A stretch of DNA of 64,000 nt from Stenotrophomonas sp. NA06056 (GTDB lineage: Bacteria; Pseudomonadota; Gammaproteobacteria; Xanthomonadales; Xanthomonadaceae): NCBI RefSeq assembly GCF_013364355.1, contig NZ_CP054931.1, positions 1,674,001 through 1,738,000 of the forward strand, read 5' to 3'. The notes under the pieces are model-generated. The model saw only the letters and a program-made list of their open reading frames with translations. It was not told where the DNA came from and did not search any database. Positions 1 to 10,564 of this stretch are shown here, in pieces. How positions within the stretch are numbered: the stretch's first letter is position 1; each line of letters opens with the position of its first letter. Both the position numbers and the translations under genes were made by a program.

Positions 1-2226
<2,226 letters not shown>

Positions 2227-2371
2227 GCGCGATGCTCCGTTTGGCCATCGCCCGAGGCGGGCTTGGATGGCCGCGTCCGTAGGAAGAAGCCGATATGATG
2301 CCGGGCAGACCGCTGTCGGCACAAGCTTGTGTTGGCGGCCCTTTTAGGCTTCGTAGGGGGTAAAAGCGCGC

Positions 2372-3193
2372 ATGTCGACCATCCGTCCGGTGTTCTACGT
2401 TTCCGATGGAACCGGTATCACCGCTGAAACCATTGGGCATAGCCTGCTGACCCAGTTCTCTGGGTTCAGCTTCATTACCGACCGGATGTCATTTGTCGAT
2501 GACCCCGAAAAAGCCCGGGAAGCGTGTGCCCGGATCCAGGCGGCGGGGGAGCGGTACCAGGTCCGGCCGATCGTGGTGAACTCCTGCGTGGACCAGAGCC
2601 TGAGCGTGATCCTGTCCGAAAGCGGGGCGCTGATGCTGGATGTGTTCGCCCCGTTCATCGAGCCGTTGGAGCGCGAACTGTCCAGCTCGCGGCTGAACCG
2701 GGTCGGCCAGGCCCACGGCATGGTCGACTTCGACACCTACCACCGGCGCATCAACGCGATGAACTTCGCGCTGACCCATGACGATGGCATCGCGGTGAAT
2801 TACGACGATGCCGACGTGATCCTGGTGGCGGTGTCGCGGGCGGGCAAGACGCCGACCTGCATCTACCTGGCTCTGCATTACGGGGTGCGCGCGGCCAACT
2901 ACCCGTTGACCGACGAGGATCTGGAGAGCGACCGCCTGCCGCCACGGCTGCGCAACTACCGGCGCAAGCTGTTCGGCCTGACCATCGACCCGGACCGCCT
3001 GCAGCAGATCCGCCAGGAGCGCCGGCCCAATTCGCGCTACGCCAATCTGGACACCTGCAAGCGCGAGGTGGCCGCAGCGGAGGTCATGTTCCAGATGGAG
3101 CGCATCCCGACCCTCAGCACCACCCATACCTCGATCGAGGAGATCTCCAGCAAGGTGCTGGGTACGCTGGGGCTGCAGCGCGAGCTGTACTGA
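2372..3193 (+). CDS. ppsR: PEP synthase regulatory protein (bifunctional kinase/pyrophosphorylase)
   Basis: 273-aa DUF299/PSRP protein. The family inactivates PEP synthase by ADP-dependent phosphorylation of a threonine beside the catalytic histidine and reverses this by phosphorolysis. Visible: N-terminal [13 protein letters not shown] signature and a P-loop variant, VAVSRAGKT, at residues 152-160. Length is normal for the family. It starts at ATG 2372 and is transcribed away from ppsA, so the target and its regulator share a 145-bp control region. Downstream is a SMAG palindrome pair and no obvious operon partner. Annotation is secure from family motifs and from gene context. Confidence 0.95.
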   Translation: MSTIRPVFYVSDGTGITAETIGHSLLTQFSGFSFITDRMSFVDDPEKAREACARIQAAGERYQVRPIVVNSCVDQSLSVILSESGALMLDVFAPFIEPLERELSSSRLNRVGQAHGMVDFDTYHRRINAMNFALTHDDGIAVNYDDADVILVAVSRAGKTPTCIYLALHYGVRAANYPLTDEDLESDRLPPRLRNYRRKLFGLTIDPDRLQQIRQERRPNSRYANLDTCKREVAAAEVMFQMERIPTLSTTHTSIEEISSKVLGTLGLQRELY

Positions 3194-3270
3194 TATTTTC
3201 CTTCGCGCCGCGCCGCGCCGCGCTGCCGGCCAGCAGCCGGCACTGCCAATGGGCGCTTCAACTGCGCCCT

Positions 3271-3344
3271 GTAGAGCCGAGCCCACGCTCGGCTGGGCCA
3301 CCGGGTTCTGTCCGAAGTGCAGCCGAGCATGGGCTCGGCTCTAC
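3271..3344. repeat. SMAG (GTAG) palindrome pair, inverted
   Basis: Two 24-bp REP-type palindromes face each other: 3271-3294 begins GTAGAGCCGAGCCCACGC and 3321-3344 is its inverted relative ending CTAC. Each unit is a GTAG head followed by an imperfect hairpin (AGCCGAGC...GCTCGGCT). A degenerate unit of another subfamily (GCCGGC...GCCGGCACT) lies just upstream near 3222-3247. Located between ppsR and the DUF1249 gene; could act as a transcript-end stabiliser. Confidence 0.85.
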
Positions 3345-3421
3345 AAGGGGCGGCGCCGTTGGCGGCTTGGCTGGGGGTTGAACCGTCCCCACGTTGAAGC
3401 ACCAACGTGTAGGATCAGCCC

Positions 3422-3934
3422 ATGGCCCGAGCATTGCCCCGTACCGAGCGCATTCCCCGCCTCAGCCGGTTGAGCTGGCTGATGGGGCTGTACGCAGAGA
3501 ACTACCGCCACCTGGTGCGCTTGTTCGCTCCAGCCGAACTGGTGGCGGGGAGCTACGTATCTTCGGTGGGCGATGGCCTGGACGTGCGCCTGGATGTGAT
3601 CGAGTGCCACCGCTACACGGTGGAACTGCGCCTGACCTATGACCTCGCCGACCCCGTGACCGGTGAACCGGATCCATCGGCCTTCGTCCGCCTGTACCGC
3701 GACGCGCGCCAGGCCGAGACCACCCACTGCTACGTCGGTCGCCGCTGGCAGGACACCATGGGCCTGTACCCGCCGCCGGCCGAGCTGATCAGCCATCGCA
3801 TGCGGATGAACACCTTCCTGGGCAAGTGGCTGGAATATCTGGCCGAGCGCGGCCATGGCGTGGCCACCCTGCGCCGTGACCCTGACGGCAACGCCGCGGG
3901 TGCCGGTGACCGTCGCCTGTCGCTGGTGCGCTGA
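3422..3934 (+). CDS. DUF1249 family protein (YqiB-like)
   Basis: 170 aa. The N-terminal stretch (LMGLYAENYRHLVRLF), the central VIECHRYTVELRLTYDL and the DAR-AE pair (YRDARQAETTHC) followed by the HRMRMNTFLGKWLEYL C-terminus are typical of DUF1249, a small cytosolic gammaproteobacterial family of unknown biochemical role. It is followed 40 bp later by a Nudix hydrolase, an arrangement like that of yqiB beside nudF in E. coli. The C-terminal 20 residues are low-complexity Gly/Ala/Arg. ATG start at 3422. The family assignment is firm; its function is unknown. Confidence 0.85.
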   Translation: MARALPRTERIPRLSRLSWLMGLYAENYRHLVRLFAPAELVAGSYVSSVGDGLDVRLDVIECHRYTVELRLTYDLADPVTGEPDPSAFVRLYRDARQAETTHCYVGRRWQDTMGLYPPPAELISHRMRMNTFLGKWLEYLAERGHGVATLRRDPDGNAAGAGDRRLSLVR

Positions 3935-3974
3935 TCGGCCATAATCCACGGCTGACCCGCCGCCGGATTCGCAC

Positions 3975-4463
3975 ATGCCGTATACCCCGATCGTCGCCAC
4001 CCTGGGCTATGTGCTCTCGCCCGATCGTCGCCAGGTGCTGATGATCCACCGCAACACCCGTCCCGGTGACCACCATCTGGGCAAGTACAACGGGCTGGGC
4101 GGCAAGATCGAGGCGGACGAGGACGTGGCCGCCAGCATGCGTCGCGAGATCCAGGAAGAGGCCGGCATCGACTGCACCGCCATGCGCCTGCGCGGCACCC
4201 TCAGCTGGCCGGGCTTCGGCAAGCACGGGGAAGACTGGCTGGGCTTCGTCTTTGTCATCGACAGCTTCGAAGGTGCCCCGCACGGTGGCAATCACGAAGG
4301 CACCCTGGAGTGGGTGGACGTGGACAAGCTGGACCAGCTGCCGATGTGGGAGGGCGACCGCAACTTCCTGCCGCTGGTGTTCGATGCCGACCCGCGCCCG
4401 TTTCACGGGGTGATGCCGTACAAGGACGGGCGCATGGTGAGCTGGTCTTACAGCCGGCTGTGA
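3975..4463 (+). CDS. Nudix hydrolase, 8-oxo-dGTP diphosphatase-like
   Basis: 162 aa, cytosolic. A complete Nudix box (GGKIEADED...RREIQEEAGI, residues 42-65) gives the metal-binding G-x5-E-x7-RE-x2-EE-x-G pattern. The N-terminus (VATLGYVLS...VLMIHRN) and LGKYNGLGGKIE resemble the MTH1/MutT-like branch that hydrolyses oxidised purine nucleoside triphosphates. Lies 40 bp after the DUF1249 gene on the same strand, probably cotranscribed. Exact substrate cannot be read from sequence; ADP-ribose or other nucleotide pyrophosphatase activity is the alternative. Confidence 0.85.
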   Translation: MPYTPIVATLGYVLSPDRRQVLMIHRNTRPGDHHLGKYNGLGGKIEADEDVAASMRREIQEEAGIDCTAMRLRGTLSWPGFGKHGEDWLGFVFVIDSFEGAPHGGNHEGTLEWVDVDKLDQLPMWEGDRNFLPLVFDADPRPFHGVMPYKDGRMVSWSYSRL

Positions 4464-4513
4464 CCCGGGGCACTGGGTGGGTGACACCCGGGATTGGCGC
4501 ACTCTCCCGATGA

Positions 4514-4562
4514 ATTAATGCCCGGGTAATATTGACGAAGACAAATTACCCGGGCAATATTC
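4514..4562. promoter_or_regulatory. Paired operator-like palindromes (ATTACCCGGGCAAT type)
   Basis: Two inverted copies of a quasi-palindrome sit just upstream of the DUF2239 gene. Site 1 reads AATGCCCGGGTAATATT (4517-4533) and site 2 AAATTACCCGGGCAATATT (4544-4562). The CCCGGG centres are 28 bp apart, and the flanks are AT-rich in otherwise GC-rich DNA. This is the look of a dimeric repressor operator; the cognate regulator is not identifiable here. Confidence 0.6.
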
Positions 4563-4587
4563 GCGCATCGCCCCTGATGCCATTGCC

Positions 4588-5217
4588 ATGCCCGTGTCCC
4601 GACTGCCCCCCTTCAGCTGTTTCGACGGCTATCGCCTGGTTGCTTCCGGCACTGCGGAGATCGCCGCGCTGGCACTCAAACAGCTGCGCGCCGACAACGC
4701 CGGAGGTCCGCTGCTGGTGTTCGACAACGCCACCGGCCGTACCCGGGATTTCGATACCCGTGGCAGTGACGCGCAGTTGCTGGCACGCGTGGCCGAAGGG
4801 TATCCAACGGCCGTGGAGGCGGACGCCGAAGCGATTGTTGAAGATGCGCCTGCAGCCCCGCGTGGCCGCGGCCGCCCGAAGCTGGGCGTGGTCGCACGAG
4901 AAGTAACGCTGCTGCCACGCCACTGGACGTGGTTGGCCGAACAGCCGGGTGGAGCTTCCGTGGTTCTGCGCAGGCTGGTGGAAGCGGCCGGCCGCACCGG
5001 TGCCCAGAAGGACCGGCAGCGTCGTGATGCCGAGCGCGCCTATCACTTCCTGCAGACCATCGCCGGTGACCTGCCGGGCTTCGAGGAGGCTATCCGTATG
5101 CTGTTCGCGCACGACCGCGCTGGCCTGGAAACAGCGTTGCAGCGCTGGCCCGAGCACGTGCGCGAGCATGCCCTGCGACTGGCGTTTGACGTGCCGCCAG
5201 ATCGTACGGACGACTGA
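4588..5217 (+). CDS. DUF2239 family protein
   Basis: 209 aa. Recognised by the N-terminal CFDGYRLVASGTAEIAALALK segment, a central low-complexity linker with an AT-hook-like RGRGRPKLG (about residues 91-99), then the conserved GVVAREVTLLPRHWTWLAEQ, GGASVVLRRLVEAA and DAERAYHFLQTIAGD segments. RGRP plus LLPRHWxWL and the LRRLV helix suggest a DNA-binding (ribbon-helix-helix-like) C-terminal part, which is inference. The gene starts 26 bp after a pair of palindromic operator-like sites, so autoregulation is plausible. ATG 4588 chosen because the conserved family N-terminus begins there. Confidence 0.8.
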   Translation: MPVSRLPPFSCFDGYRLVASGTAEIAALALKQLRADNAGGPLLVFDNATGRTRDFDTRGSDAQLLARVAEGYPTAVEADAEAIVEDAPAAPRGRGRPKLGVVAREVTLLPRHWTWLAEQPGGASVVLRRLVEAAGRTGAQKDRQRRDAERAYHFLQTIAGDLPGFEEAIRMLFAHDRAGLETALQRWPEHVREHALRLAFDVPPDRTDD

Positions 5218-5332
5218 CCCACACCGTCGCTGAGCGACAGCGTCATCTGATCGCGGGCCATGGCCCGTTCCCCTTGTGCTTGCTTTGCTGGCGGAAATGC
5301 CGGGCAGGGCGGCGCGTTGCCCAGAGAATTCC

Positions 5333-6697
5333 ATGAGCACTCCTGCACACTCGACACCTCCGGCTGCCCCAGCGCTGTGGCGTACCTATCTGGCCCTGCT
5401 GCTGCCGATGCTGCTGACCAATGCGCTGCAGCTGGCCGCCGGAACACTGGACAATGTCTATCTCGGCCATCTGCTGGGTACGCAGGCGGTGGCGGCGGCC
5501 GCCGCGTTCTTCCCGGTCTTCTTCCTGCTGCTGGCCCTGGTCATGGGCCTGGCGACGGGCGCGATGGTGCTGATCGGCCAGGCCTGGGGTGCAGGCCGGC
5601 CGCAACAGGTGCGCGCCGTGGCCGGCAGTGCGGTGGCGCTGTCGCTGCTGCTGTCACTGCTGGTAATGGCGCTGGGCGGCATCTTTACGCCGCAGCTGCT
5701 GGCGGCACTGGGCACACCAGCGCCGATCCTCGCCGAGTCCATCGTCTACGCACGCGTGCTGCTGCTGGGGGCGCCAGCGTTCTTCCTGCTGTGGCTGGCC
5801 ACCGCCGTGAGCCGCGCGGTGGGCGATGCGAAGACGCCACTGCAGGCGTTGTTGCTGGCCACCGTGATCGGCCTGCTGTGCACACCGCTGCTGATCCTGG
5901 GCTGGGGTGGCCTGCCACAGTTGGGCGCGTCCAGTGCCGCAATGTCGGCGGCGTTCGCCTCACTGCTGGCACTGGCCTGGCTGCTGTGGCGCTGGCATCG
6001 TCTGGGGCATCCGCTGGCACCGGGCCATGAACTGTGGGGTGCAATCCGCTTCGATGGCAAGATCATTCGTTCGATGCTGCGCATCGGCGTACCGTCATCA
6101 CTGCAGATGCTCAGCCTGGCCATTGCCGAGATCGTGCTGCTGGGCTGGATCAACCGTTACGGCTACACGGCCACGGCGGCCTATGGCGCGGTCAACCAGC
6201 TGATGAGCTGGGTGCAGTTGCCGGCGATGTCACTGGGCATCACCGCCACCATCCTGGCCGCGCATGCGATGGGCGCTGGACGTACGGCGCGGTTGCCGGC
6301 CATCGCCCGCACCGGTGTGTTGCTTGGGCTGGCGGTGCTGACGGTTGTGGTAGTGCTGGTGACACTGCTGGCGCCCTGGTTGACCGGCCTGATCCTGGCC
6401 GCGCCAGAAGTACGCGGGTTGGCCACGCTGCAGTTGCGCACGGTGGTGTGGGGCGTGCTGGCGATGGGAGGTACCGCGGTGCTGGTCGGGGTAATGCGGG
6501 GCAGCGGGACCGTGCTGCTGCCGGCCTTGCTGGGCATGGCGGCCGTGTTGCTGCTGGAGCTGCCGCTGGCGATGTGGCTGCAGGCGCGCCACGGGCTGGC
6601 CGGAGTGTGGTGGGCGTGGCCGCTGGGATTGCTGGCGATGCTGGTGCTGCAGGTGCTCTGTTTCGCGCGTTGGCGGCGACGGACGCAAGGTGGGTAG
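5333..6697 (+). CDS. MATE family multidrug/toxin efflux transporter
   Basis: 454 aa with about 12 hydrophobic segments. N-terminal MLLTNALQLAAGTLDNVYLGHLLG and the second-half repeat GVPSSLQMLSLAIAEIVLLG show the duplicated MatE fold; MATE proteins export cationic drugs and toxins using Na+ or H+ gradients. Start set at ATG 5333 (MSTPAHSTPPAAP) because residues encoded upstream are not membrane-like. Its stop codon TAG (6695-6697) is part of the GTAG head of a SMAG palindrome. Substrate unknown. Confidence 0.9.
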   Translation: MSTPAHSTPPAAPALWRTYLALLLPMLLTNALQLAAGTLDNVYLGHLLGTQAVAAAAAFFPVFFLLLALVMGLATGAMVLIGQAWGAGRPQQVRAVAGSAVALSLLLSLLVMALGGIFTPQLLAALGTPAPILAESIVYARVLLLGAPAFFLLWLATAVSRAVGDAKTPLQALLLATVIGLLCTPLLILGWGGLPQLGASSAAMSAAFASLLALAWLLWRWHRLGHPLAPGHELWGAIRFDGKIIRSMLRIGVPSSLQMLSLAIAEIVLLGWINRYGYTATAAYGAVNQLMSWVQLPAMSLGITATILAAHAMGAGRTARLPAIARTGVLLGLAVLTVVVVLVTLLAPWLTGLILAAPEVRGLATLQLRTVVWGVLAMGGTAVLVGVMRGSGTVLLPALLGMAAVLLLELPLAMWLQARHGLAGVWWAWPLGLLAMLVLQVLCFARWRRRTQGG

Positions 6698-6758
6698 TAC
6701 CGGCCGCTGGTCGGCAAACCGGAACGGCCGTGGCAAGCCTGCCTGCGGCCGGCTCTAC
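6694..6758. repeat. SMAG palindrome pair overlapping the MATE stop codon
   Basis: Unit 1 (6694-6717, GTAGTACCGGCCGCTGGTCG...) contains the stop codon of the MATE gene in its GTAG. A diverged inverted partner ends GGCCGGCTCTAC at 6758. The pair separates the convergent MATE and methyltransferase genes, where it may serve as a bidirectional 3-prime stem-loop. Confidence 0.8.
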
Positions 6759-6786
6759 CACGTGGTCGGATTGCATCCGGCGAAAA

Positions 6787-7437
6787 TCAGCGCCGATGCG
6801 CCAGCAACAGATGGAAATGTTTCTCCCGCGCCTGCCCATCATTGCCGGGCGCGGTTTCCAGATGGCTGCGCCAGGCCGAGAGGCTGAACCCGGATACGCG
6901 CAGTGCCAGCTCCACGGCGTCCAGTTCATGCAGCTGGAAATCGGCGGCAAAGGGCAGGCTGCGCATGAAGGTCGCATCGCCAAAGGCAAGGCAAAGGCGG
7001 CCACCGCGGTGCAGCACCCGTGCCAGTTCATCCAGCACCGGGGCAAGATTGGGCCAGAAGTACAGGGTGTTGACCGCCAACGCCGCATCCACCGAGGCAT
7101 CGCCGGCTGGCAGGGCGTGGGCATCGCCGTGGCGCATCATGGCGCGATCGGTCAAGCCAGCGCTGGCCAGCCGCCGGTTGCCGGCTTCAACCATGGCAAG
7201 GGAAAGCTCGACACCGAGGTAATGGCTGCCCGCGGCCCGCAGCAGTTCGGGCGCGAATGCTGCATTGCCGGGGCCGATCTCCAGAATCCGTTCGCCCGCC
7301 TTCACCGCCAGCAGGCCGATCGCGGCCAGGTTCAGGGCGCCGTTGCTGCGGTTCATAGATTCGCCCACGGCCAGCGCGGCATCGCCATGGGGCTGCCGCA
7401 GCTGCGCGGCCAGGGTGCGTGCATCCAGCATCAACAT
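6787..7437 (-). CDS. Class I SAM-dependent methyltransferase
   Basis: 216 aa. Motif I ILEIGPGNAAFAP gives the SAM-binding glycine loop, followed by the acidic strand end (LGVELS), motif around DAHALPAGDASVDAALAVNTLYFW and the LDELARVLHRGGRLCLAF post-motif. This is the UbiE/type-11 methyltransferase layout; acceptor substrate is unknown. Start taken as ATG 7437 (MLMLDARTLAAQLRQPHG); a second ATG two codons in is equally possible. A longer reading upstream would run through a region with DnaA-like boxes and is composed of unconvincing residues. Confidence 0.8.
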   Translation of the reverse strand: MLMLDARTLAAQLRQPHGDAALAVGESMNRSNGALNLAAIGLLAVKAGERILEIGPGNAAFAPELLRAAGSHYLGVELSLAMVEAGNRRLASAGLTDRAMMRHGDAHALPAGDASVDAALAVNTLYFWPNLAPVLDELARVLHRGGRLCLAFGDATFMRSLPFAADFQLHELDAVELALRVSGFSLSAWRSHLETAPGNDGQAREKHFHLLLAHRR

Positions 7438-7575
7438 CGTCCGTCGGTAAGGAGTCGGACGTGGCGGCGGCGGGTCCGCCGCAGACCATAGCGCCAGCCG
7501 ATCAGCTTGGGAAGTAGGGAAACCCCGGCTTGAGGTGATGAGGAAATGTCCACCGTCGCAGTCGGTGAGAACCAC

Positions 7576-7621
7576 TTGTCCACAGGGGGTGTGGATTACG
7601 CGTGGGCAACTTTGTGGATAA
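7576..7621. other. Cluster of three DnaA-box-like nonamers
   Basis: Within 46 bp: TTGTCCACA on the plus strand (7576-7584), and on the minus strand TAATCCACA (7590-7598) and the consensus TTATCCACA (7613-7621). The last matches the E. coli DnaA box exactly; the others differ at one position. They lie in the 345-bp gap between a methyltransferase gene and pssA, which otherwise holds no gene I can support. No AT-rich unwinding region or dnaA/dnaN genes are near, so this is not an obvious origin. Confidence 0.5.
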
Positions 7622-7782
7622 GCGCTGACAGGCGCCACCCCCCTAGGCTGTCAAGATGGGTGGCGAAAAATTCACCGCTGGTGAGGATCGGTGAGTGACG
7701 GGTGAAGGACAGGGGCAGCCCACGCTGTTGCCGTTGGCAGCGCTCGCGGTACCCTGTGGGCCTTGATGCCCCGTGAGACTTC

Positions 7783-8397
7783 ATGAAACGTCACTTCTCG
7801 ATGCTGCGCGAGTTCCATCTGGCGGACTGGTTTACCCTCGCCAACGCTTTCTGCGGCACCGGCGCGGTGTTTGCCGCGATGCGATTCCTGCAGGATGGCG
7901 AGCGCGGCTATCTGCTGTTCGGCATGGCGCTGATCCCGCTGGCTTTCATTTTCGATGCACTGGACGGGCGCATCGCGCGCTGGCGCAAGTCCAGTTCGAC
8001 CTTGGGCCGCGAGCTCGACTCGTTGTCGGACGTGATTTCCTTCGGTGTCGCACCCGCCGCGCTGGCCTATGCCTGTGGCATGCAGGGGGGCTGGGATTGG
8101 CTGGTGCTGAGCTACTTCGTCTGCTGCGGCGTCAGCCGCCTGGCCCGCTACAACGTGACCGCCGAGGCCATGAGCGGTGACGAAGGCAAGGTGAAGTACT
8201 TCGAGGGAACGCCGATTCCCACCAGCCTGGCGCTGGTGATCGTGCTGGCGATCGCTGCCGGCACCGATGCCATCGGCCACGACCTGTGGCTGGGCCAGTG
8301 GCAGATCGGCCCTTGGCAGCTGCACCCGCTGGTGCTGCTGTTCGCCTTGTCCGGGTCGCTGATGATCAGCAAGACTCTGCGCATTCCCAAGCCATGA
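7783..8397 (+). CDS. pssA: CDP-diacylglycerol--serine O-phosphatidyltransferase
   Basis: 204-aa integral membrane enzyme that makes phosphatidylserine, precursor of phosphatidylethanolamine, from CDP-diacylglycerol and serine. The complete CDP-alcohol phosphatidyltransferase motif is present: D58-x2-D61-G62-x2-A65-R66-x8-G75-x3-D79-x3-D83. Several hydrophobic helices follow. This is the type-II (Bacillus/alpha-proteobacterial-like) enzyme rather than the E. coli PLD-type PssA. ATG 7783. The phaE-phaC operon follows after 22 bp, possibly by read-through. Confidence 0.92.
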   Translation: MKRHFSMLREFHLADWFTLANAFCGTGAVFAAMRFLQDGERGYLLFGMALIPLAFIFDALDGRIARWRKSSSTLGRELDSLSDVISFGVAPAALAYACGMQGGWDWLVLSYFVCCGVSRLARYNVTAEAMSGDEGKVKYFEGTPIPTSLALVIVLAIAAGTDAIGHDLWLGQWQIGPWQLHPLVLLFALSGSLMISKTLRIPKP

Positions 8398-8419
8398 CCC
8401 CGTCCTGCGGAGGAGCGCG

Positions 8420-9493
8420 ATGACCAACTCGGCCAACGACGCCGGCAGCAGCGATTTCGAAAACCTCGCCCGGCAGTATTTCGGCGCCTGGGGTGATGCG
8501 CTGCGCCATGCGACTGTGCCGGGAGCGCCTGCTGGCGACGACCCGGGCAGCTGGAAGCGCCTGTTCGACTGGTGGGGGCAACTGCTGCCCGAGACCGGTG
8601 CGGTCGCGCCGGAAGAGGCCGTGCGGCGGTTCCGCGAACAGGCAGGCAGCTGGTACGGCACCATGCAGGAAGTGGCTGCACGCTTTGCCGGCCGCGATGC
8701 CAGCAGTGCCGAGGTGGCCCAGGCCTGGCGTGAAGCAGTGAAGGGGCAGGGTGACGGCATGCTGCGATGGATGCTGCAGGGAGCCCGAGGCAGCACCCAT
8801 GCCGGCGCTGCTCCGCCAGAGTTCACCGCGTGGTTCCAGCAGTTGCAGACGCTGGCCGGTCCTTGGCTGCAGAGCCCGGCGTTCGGGCCCGGCCGCGAGC
8901 ACCAGGCGCGGTGGCAGGCCCTGCTGCGCGCCCAGGAGGAGTACCAGTATCACTCGCAGGCCTATGTCGAGCAGATCAAGCAGGCGCTGGAAGAAGCGTT
9001 CGACCTGTTCGAGCAGCGTCTGGCCGAGCATGAGCAACCGGGCAGCCAGCTGACCAGCGCGCGGGCGATGTTCGATCTGTGGATCGAAGTGGCCGAGGAG
9101 GCTTACGCCAAGGTCGCCATGTCTGCCCCTTTCCAGCAGATCTATGCCGCGCTGGGCAATGCGCAGATGCGCCTGCGCGCGGGGCTGCAACGCGAGGTGG
9201 AACAGATGAGTGAACGCATCGGCCTGCCGACCCGCACCGAGATGGATGCCGCCCACCGCCGTATCGCCGAGCTTGAGCGCAATCTGCGCCGGCTGCAGGC
9301 CCAGGTGGCGGCGCTTGCGGGTACCGACGCGGTTGATCCGGTGGCGCAGCCCGCGCCTGCCAGGGTGAAGCCCGTGGCGCGCAAGCCTGCTGCGAAGAAA
9401 ACAGCTGCGAAGAAGGCGCCAGCGAAGAAAACTGCCGCGAAGAAGGCGCCAGCGAAGAAGGCCACCTCCCGCACCACCACGCGGAGGTCGTAA
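8420..9493 (+). CDS. phaE: Class III polyhydroxyalkanoate synthase subunit PhaE with lysine/alanine-rich tail
   Basis: 357 aa. The PhaE signature is visible in the N-terminal WGDALRHATV and the helical stretch around residues 190-285 (FDLWIEVAEEAYAKVAMSAPFQ... LPTRTEMDAAHRRIAELERNLRRLQAQV), ending in a coiled coil. PhaE activates PhaC to form the class III synthase on the granule surface. RBS GGAGGAG precedes ATG 8420. The last ~42 residues (316-357) are unusual for the family core: repeated AAKK/APAKK units, like histone H1 or the PhaF/PhaM nucleoid-binding tails, suggesting DNA contact for granule partitioning (inference). phaC follows after 3 bp. Confidence 0.9.
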   Translation: MTNSANDAGSSDFENLARQYFGAWGDALRHATVPGAPAGDDPGSWKRLFDWWGQLLPETGAVAPEEAVRRFREQAGSWYGTMQEVAARFAGRDASSAEVAQAWREAVKGQGDGMLRWMLQGARGSTHAGAAPPEFTAWFQQLQTLAGPWLQSPAFGPGREHQARWQALLRAQEEYQYHSQAYVEQIKQALEEAFDLFEQRLAEHEQPGSQLTSARAMFDLWIEVAEEAYAKVAMSAPFQQIYAALGNAQMRLRAGLQREVEQMSERIGLPTRTEMDAAHRRIAELERNLRRLQAQVAALAGTDAVDPVAQPAPARVKPVARKPAAKKTAAKKAPAKKTAAKKAPAKKATSRTTTRRS

Positions 9494-9496
9494 GCC

Positions 9497-10564
9497 ATGA
9501 AAGGACCGCTGGGCTTCAATGCCGATGACCTGATGCAGGAGACCCTGGCCATGCAGCGCAAGCTGATGGAAGGGTTGAAGCTGTTGCCGCAGGTGGAGGA
9601 TGTCGACTACGGCGCTACCGCCCGCGAGGAAGTCTGGCGCGATGGCAAGGTGGTGCTGTATCGCTTCGTCGGCGAGAGCGCACCGGTCCGGCGCACGCCG
9701 CTGCTGATCGTTTACGCACTGGTCAACCGCCCATACATGGTCGACCTGCAGGCCGATCGCTCACTGGTGCAGAAGCTGCTTGCGCTGGGCCAGGACGTGT
9801 ACGTGCTGGACTGGGGCTATCCGGATCGTTCCGAGCGCTACCAGACGCTTGAGGATTACCTGCTGCGCTACATCGATGGTGCGGTGGATGCGCTGCGCGC
9901 ACGCAGTGGAGGCCCGGTCGACATGCTGGGCATCTGCCAGGGCGGCGTGTTCGCGCTGTGCTACGCCGCGCTGCGCCGGCAGAAGCTGGGCAATCTGATC
10001 ACCATGGTCACCCCGGTCGATTTCCAGACCGCCGACAACATGTTGTCGCACTGGGCGCAGCAGGTGGACGTGGATCTGCTGGTGGACACGCTGGGCAACA
10101 TTCCGGCCGACCTGATGAATGCCAGCTACCTGATGCTCAAGCCGTTCCGCCTGAACGTGCAGAAGTACGTGGGTCTGCTCGACATCCTCGATGACAAGGC
10201 CGCGCTGGAAGATTTCCTTCGCATGGAAAAGTGGATCTTCGACTCACCCGATCTGGCGGGCGAGGCCTTCCGTGAGTTCATCAAGCAGTTCTACCAGGGC
10301 AATGGCCTGATGAACGGCACGGTGAAGATAGGCGAAGAGGCGGTGGATCTGTCGCAAGTGACGCTGCCGGTGCTGAACATCTATGCCGAGCAGGACCATC
10401 TGGTGCCACCGGATGCATCACGCGCGATGCGCGTCCGGCTGGGTACGCAGGACTACACCGAATCCAGTTTCCGCGGTGGGCATATTGGTATCTACGTCTC
10501 CGGCCGCGCGCAGCGCGAAGTGCCGGCGACCATCGACAACTGGCTGAAGGAACGCACGCCGTGA
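9497..10564 (+). CDS. phaC: Class III polyhydroxyalkanoate synthase subunit PhaC
   Basis: 355 aa, alpha/beta hydrolase fold. Polymerises 3-hydroxyacyl-CoA into polyester. The lipase-like box is GICQGG with catalytic Cys147, close to Cys149 of the Allochromatium class III enzyme. The other triad members are likely the Asp in AEQDHLVPP and the His in RGGHIG. Length 355 fits class III (class I/II are ~560-590). The gene starts 3 bp after phaE and its last codons overlap the next start by 4 bp (ATGA-type arrangement at 10561-10564), so the three genes are translationally coupled. Confidence 0.93.
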   Translation: MKGPLGFNADDLMQETLAMQRKLMEGLKLLPQVEDVDYGATAREEVWRDGKVVLYRFVGESAPVRRTPLLIVYALVNRPYMVDLQADRSLVQKLLALGQDVYVLDWGYPDRSERYQTLEDYLLRYIDGAVDALRARSGGPVDMLGICQGGVFALCYAALRRQKLGNLITMVTPVDFQTADNMLSHWAQQVDVDLLVDTLGNIPADLMNASYLMLKPFRLNVQKYVGLLDILDDKAALEDFLRMEKWIFDSPDLAGEAFREFIKQFYQGNGLMNGTVKIGEEAVDLSQVTLPVLNIYAEQDHLVPPDASRAMRVRLGTQDYTESSFRGGHIGIYVSGRAQREVPATIDNWLKERTP

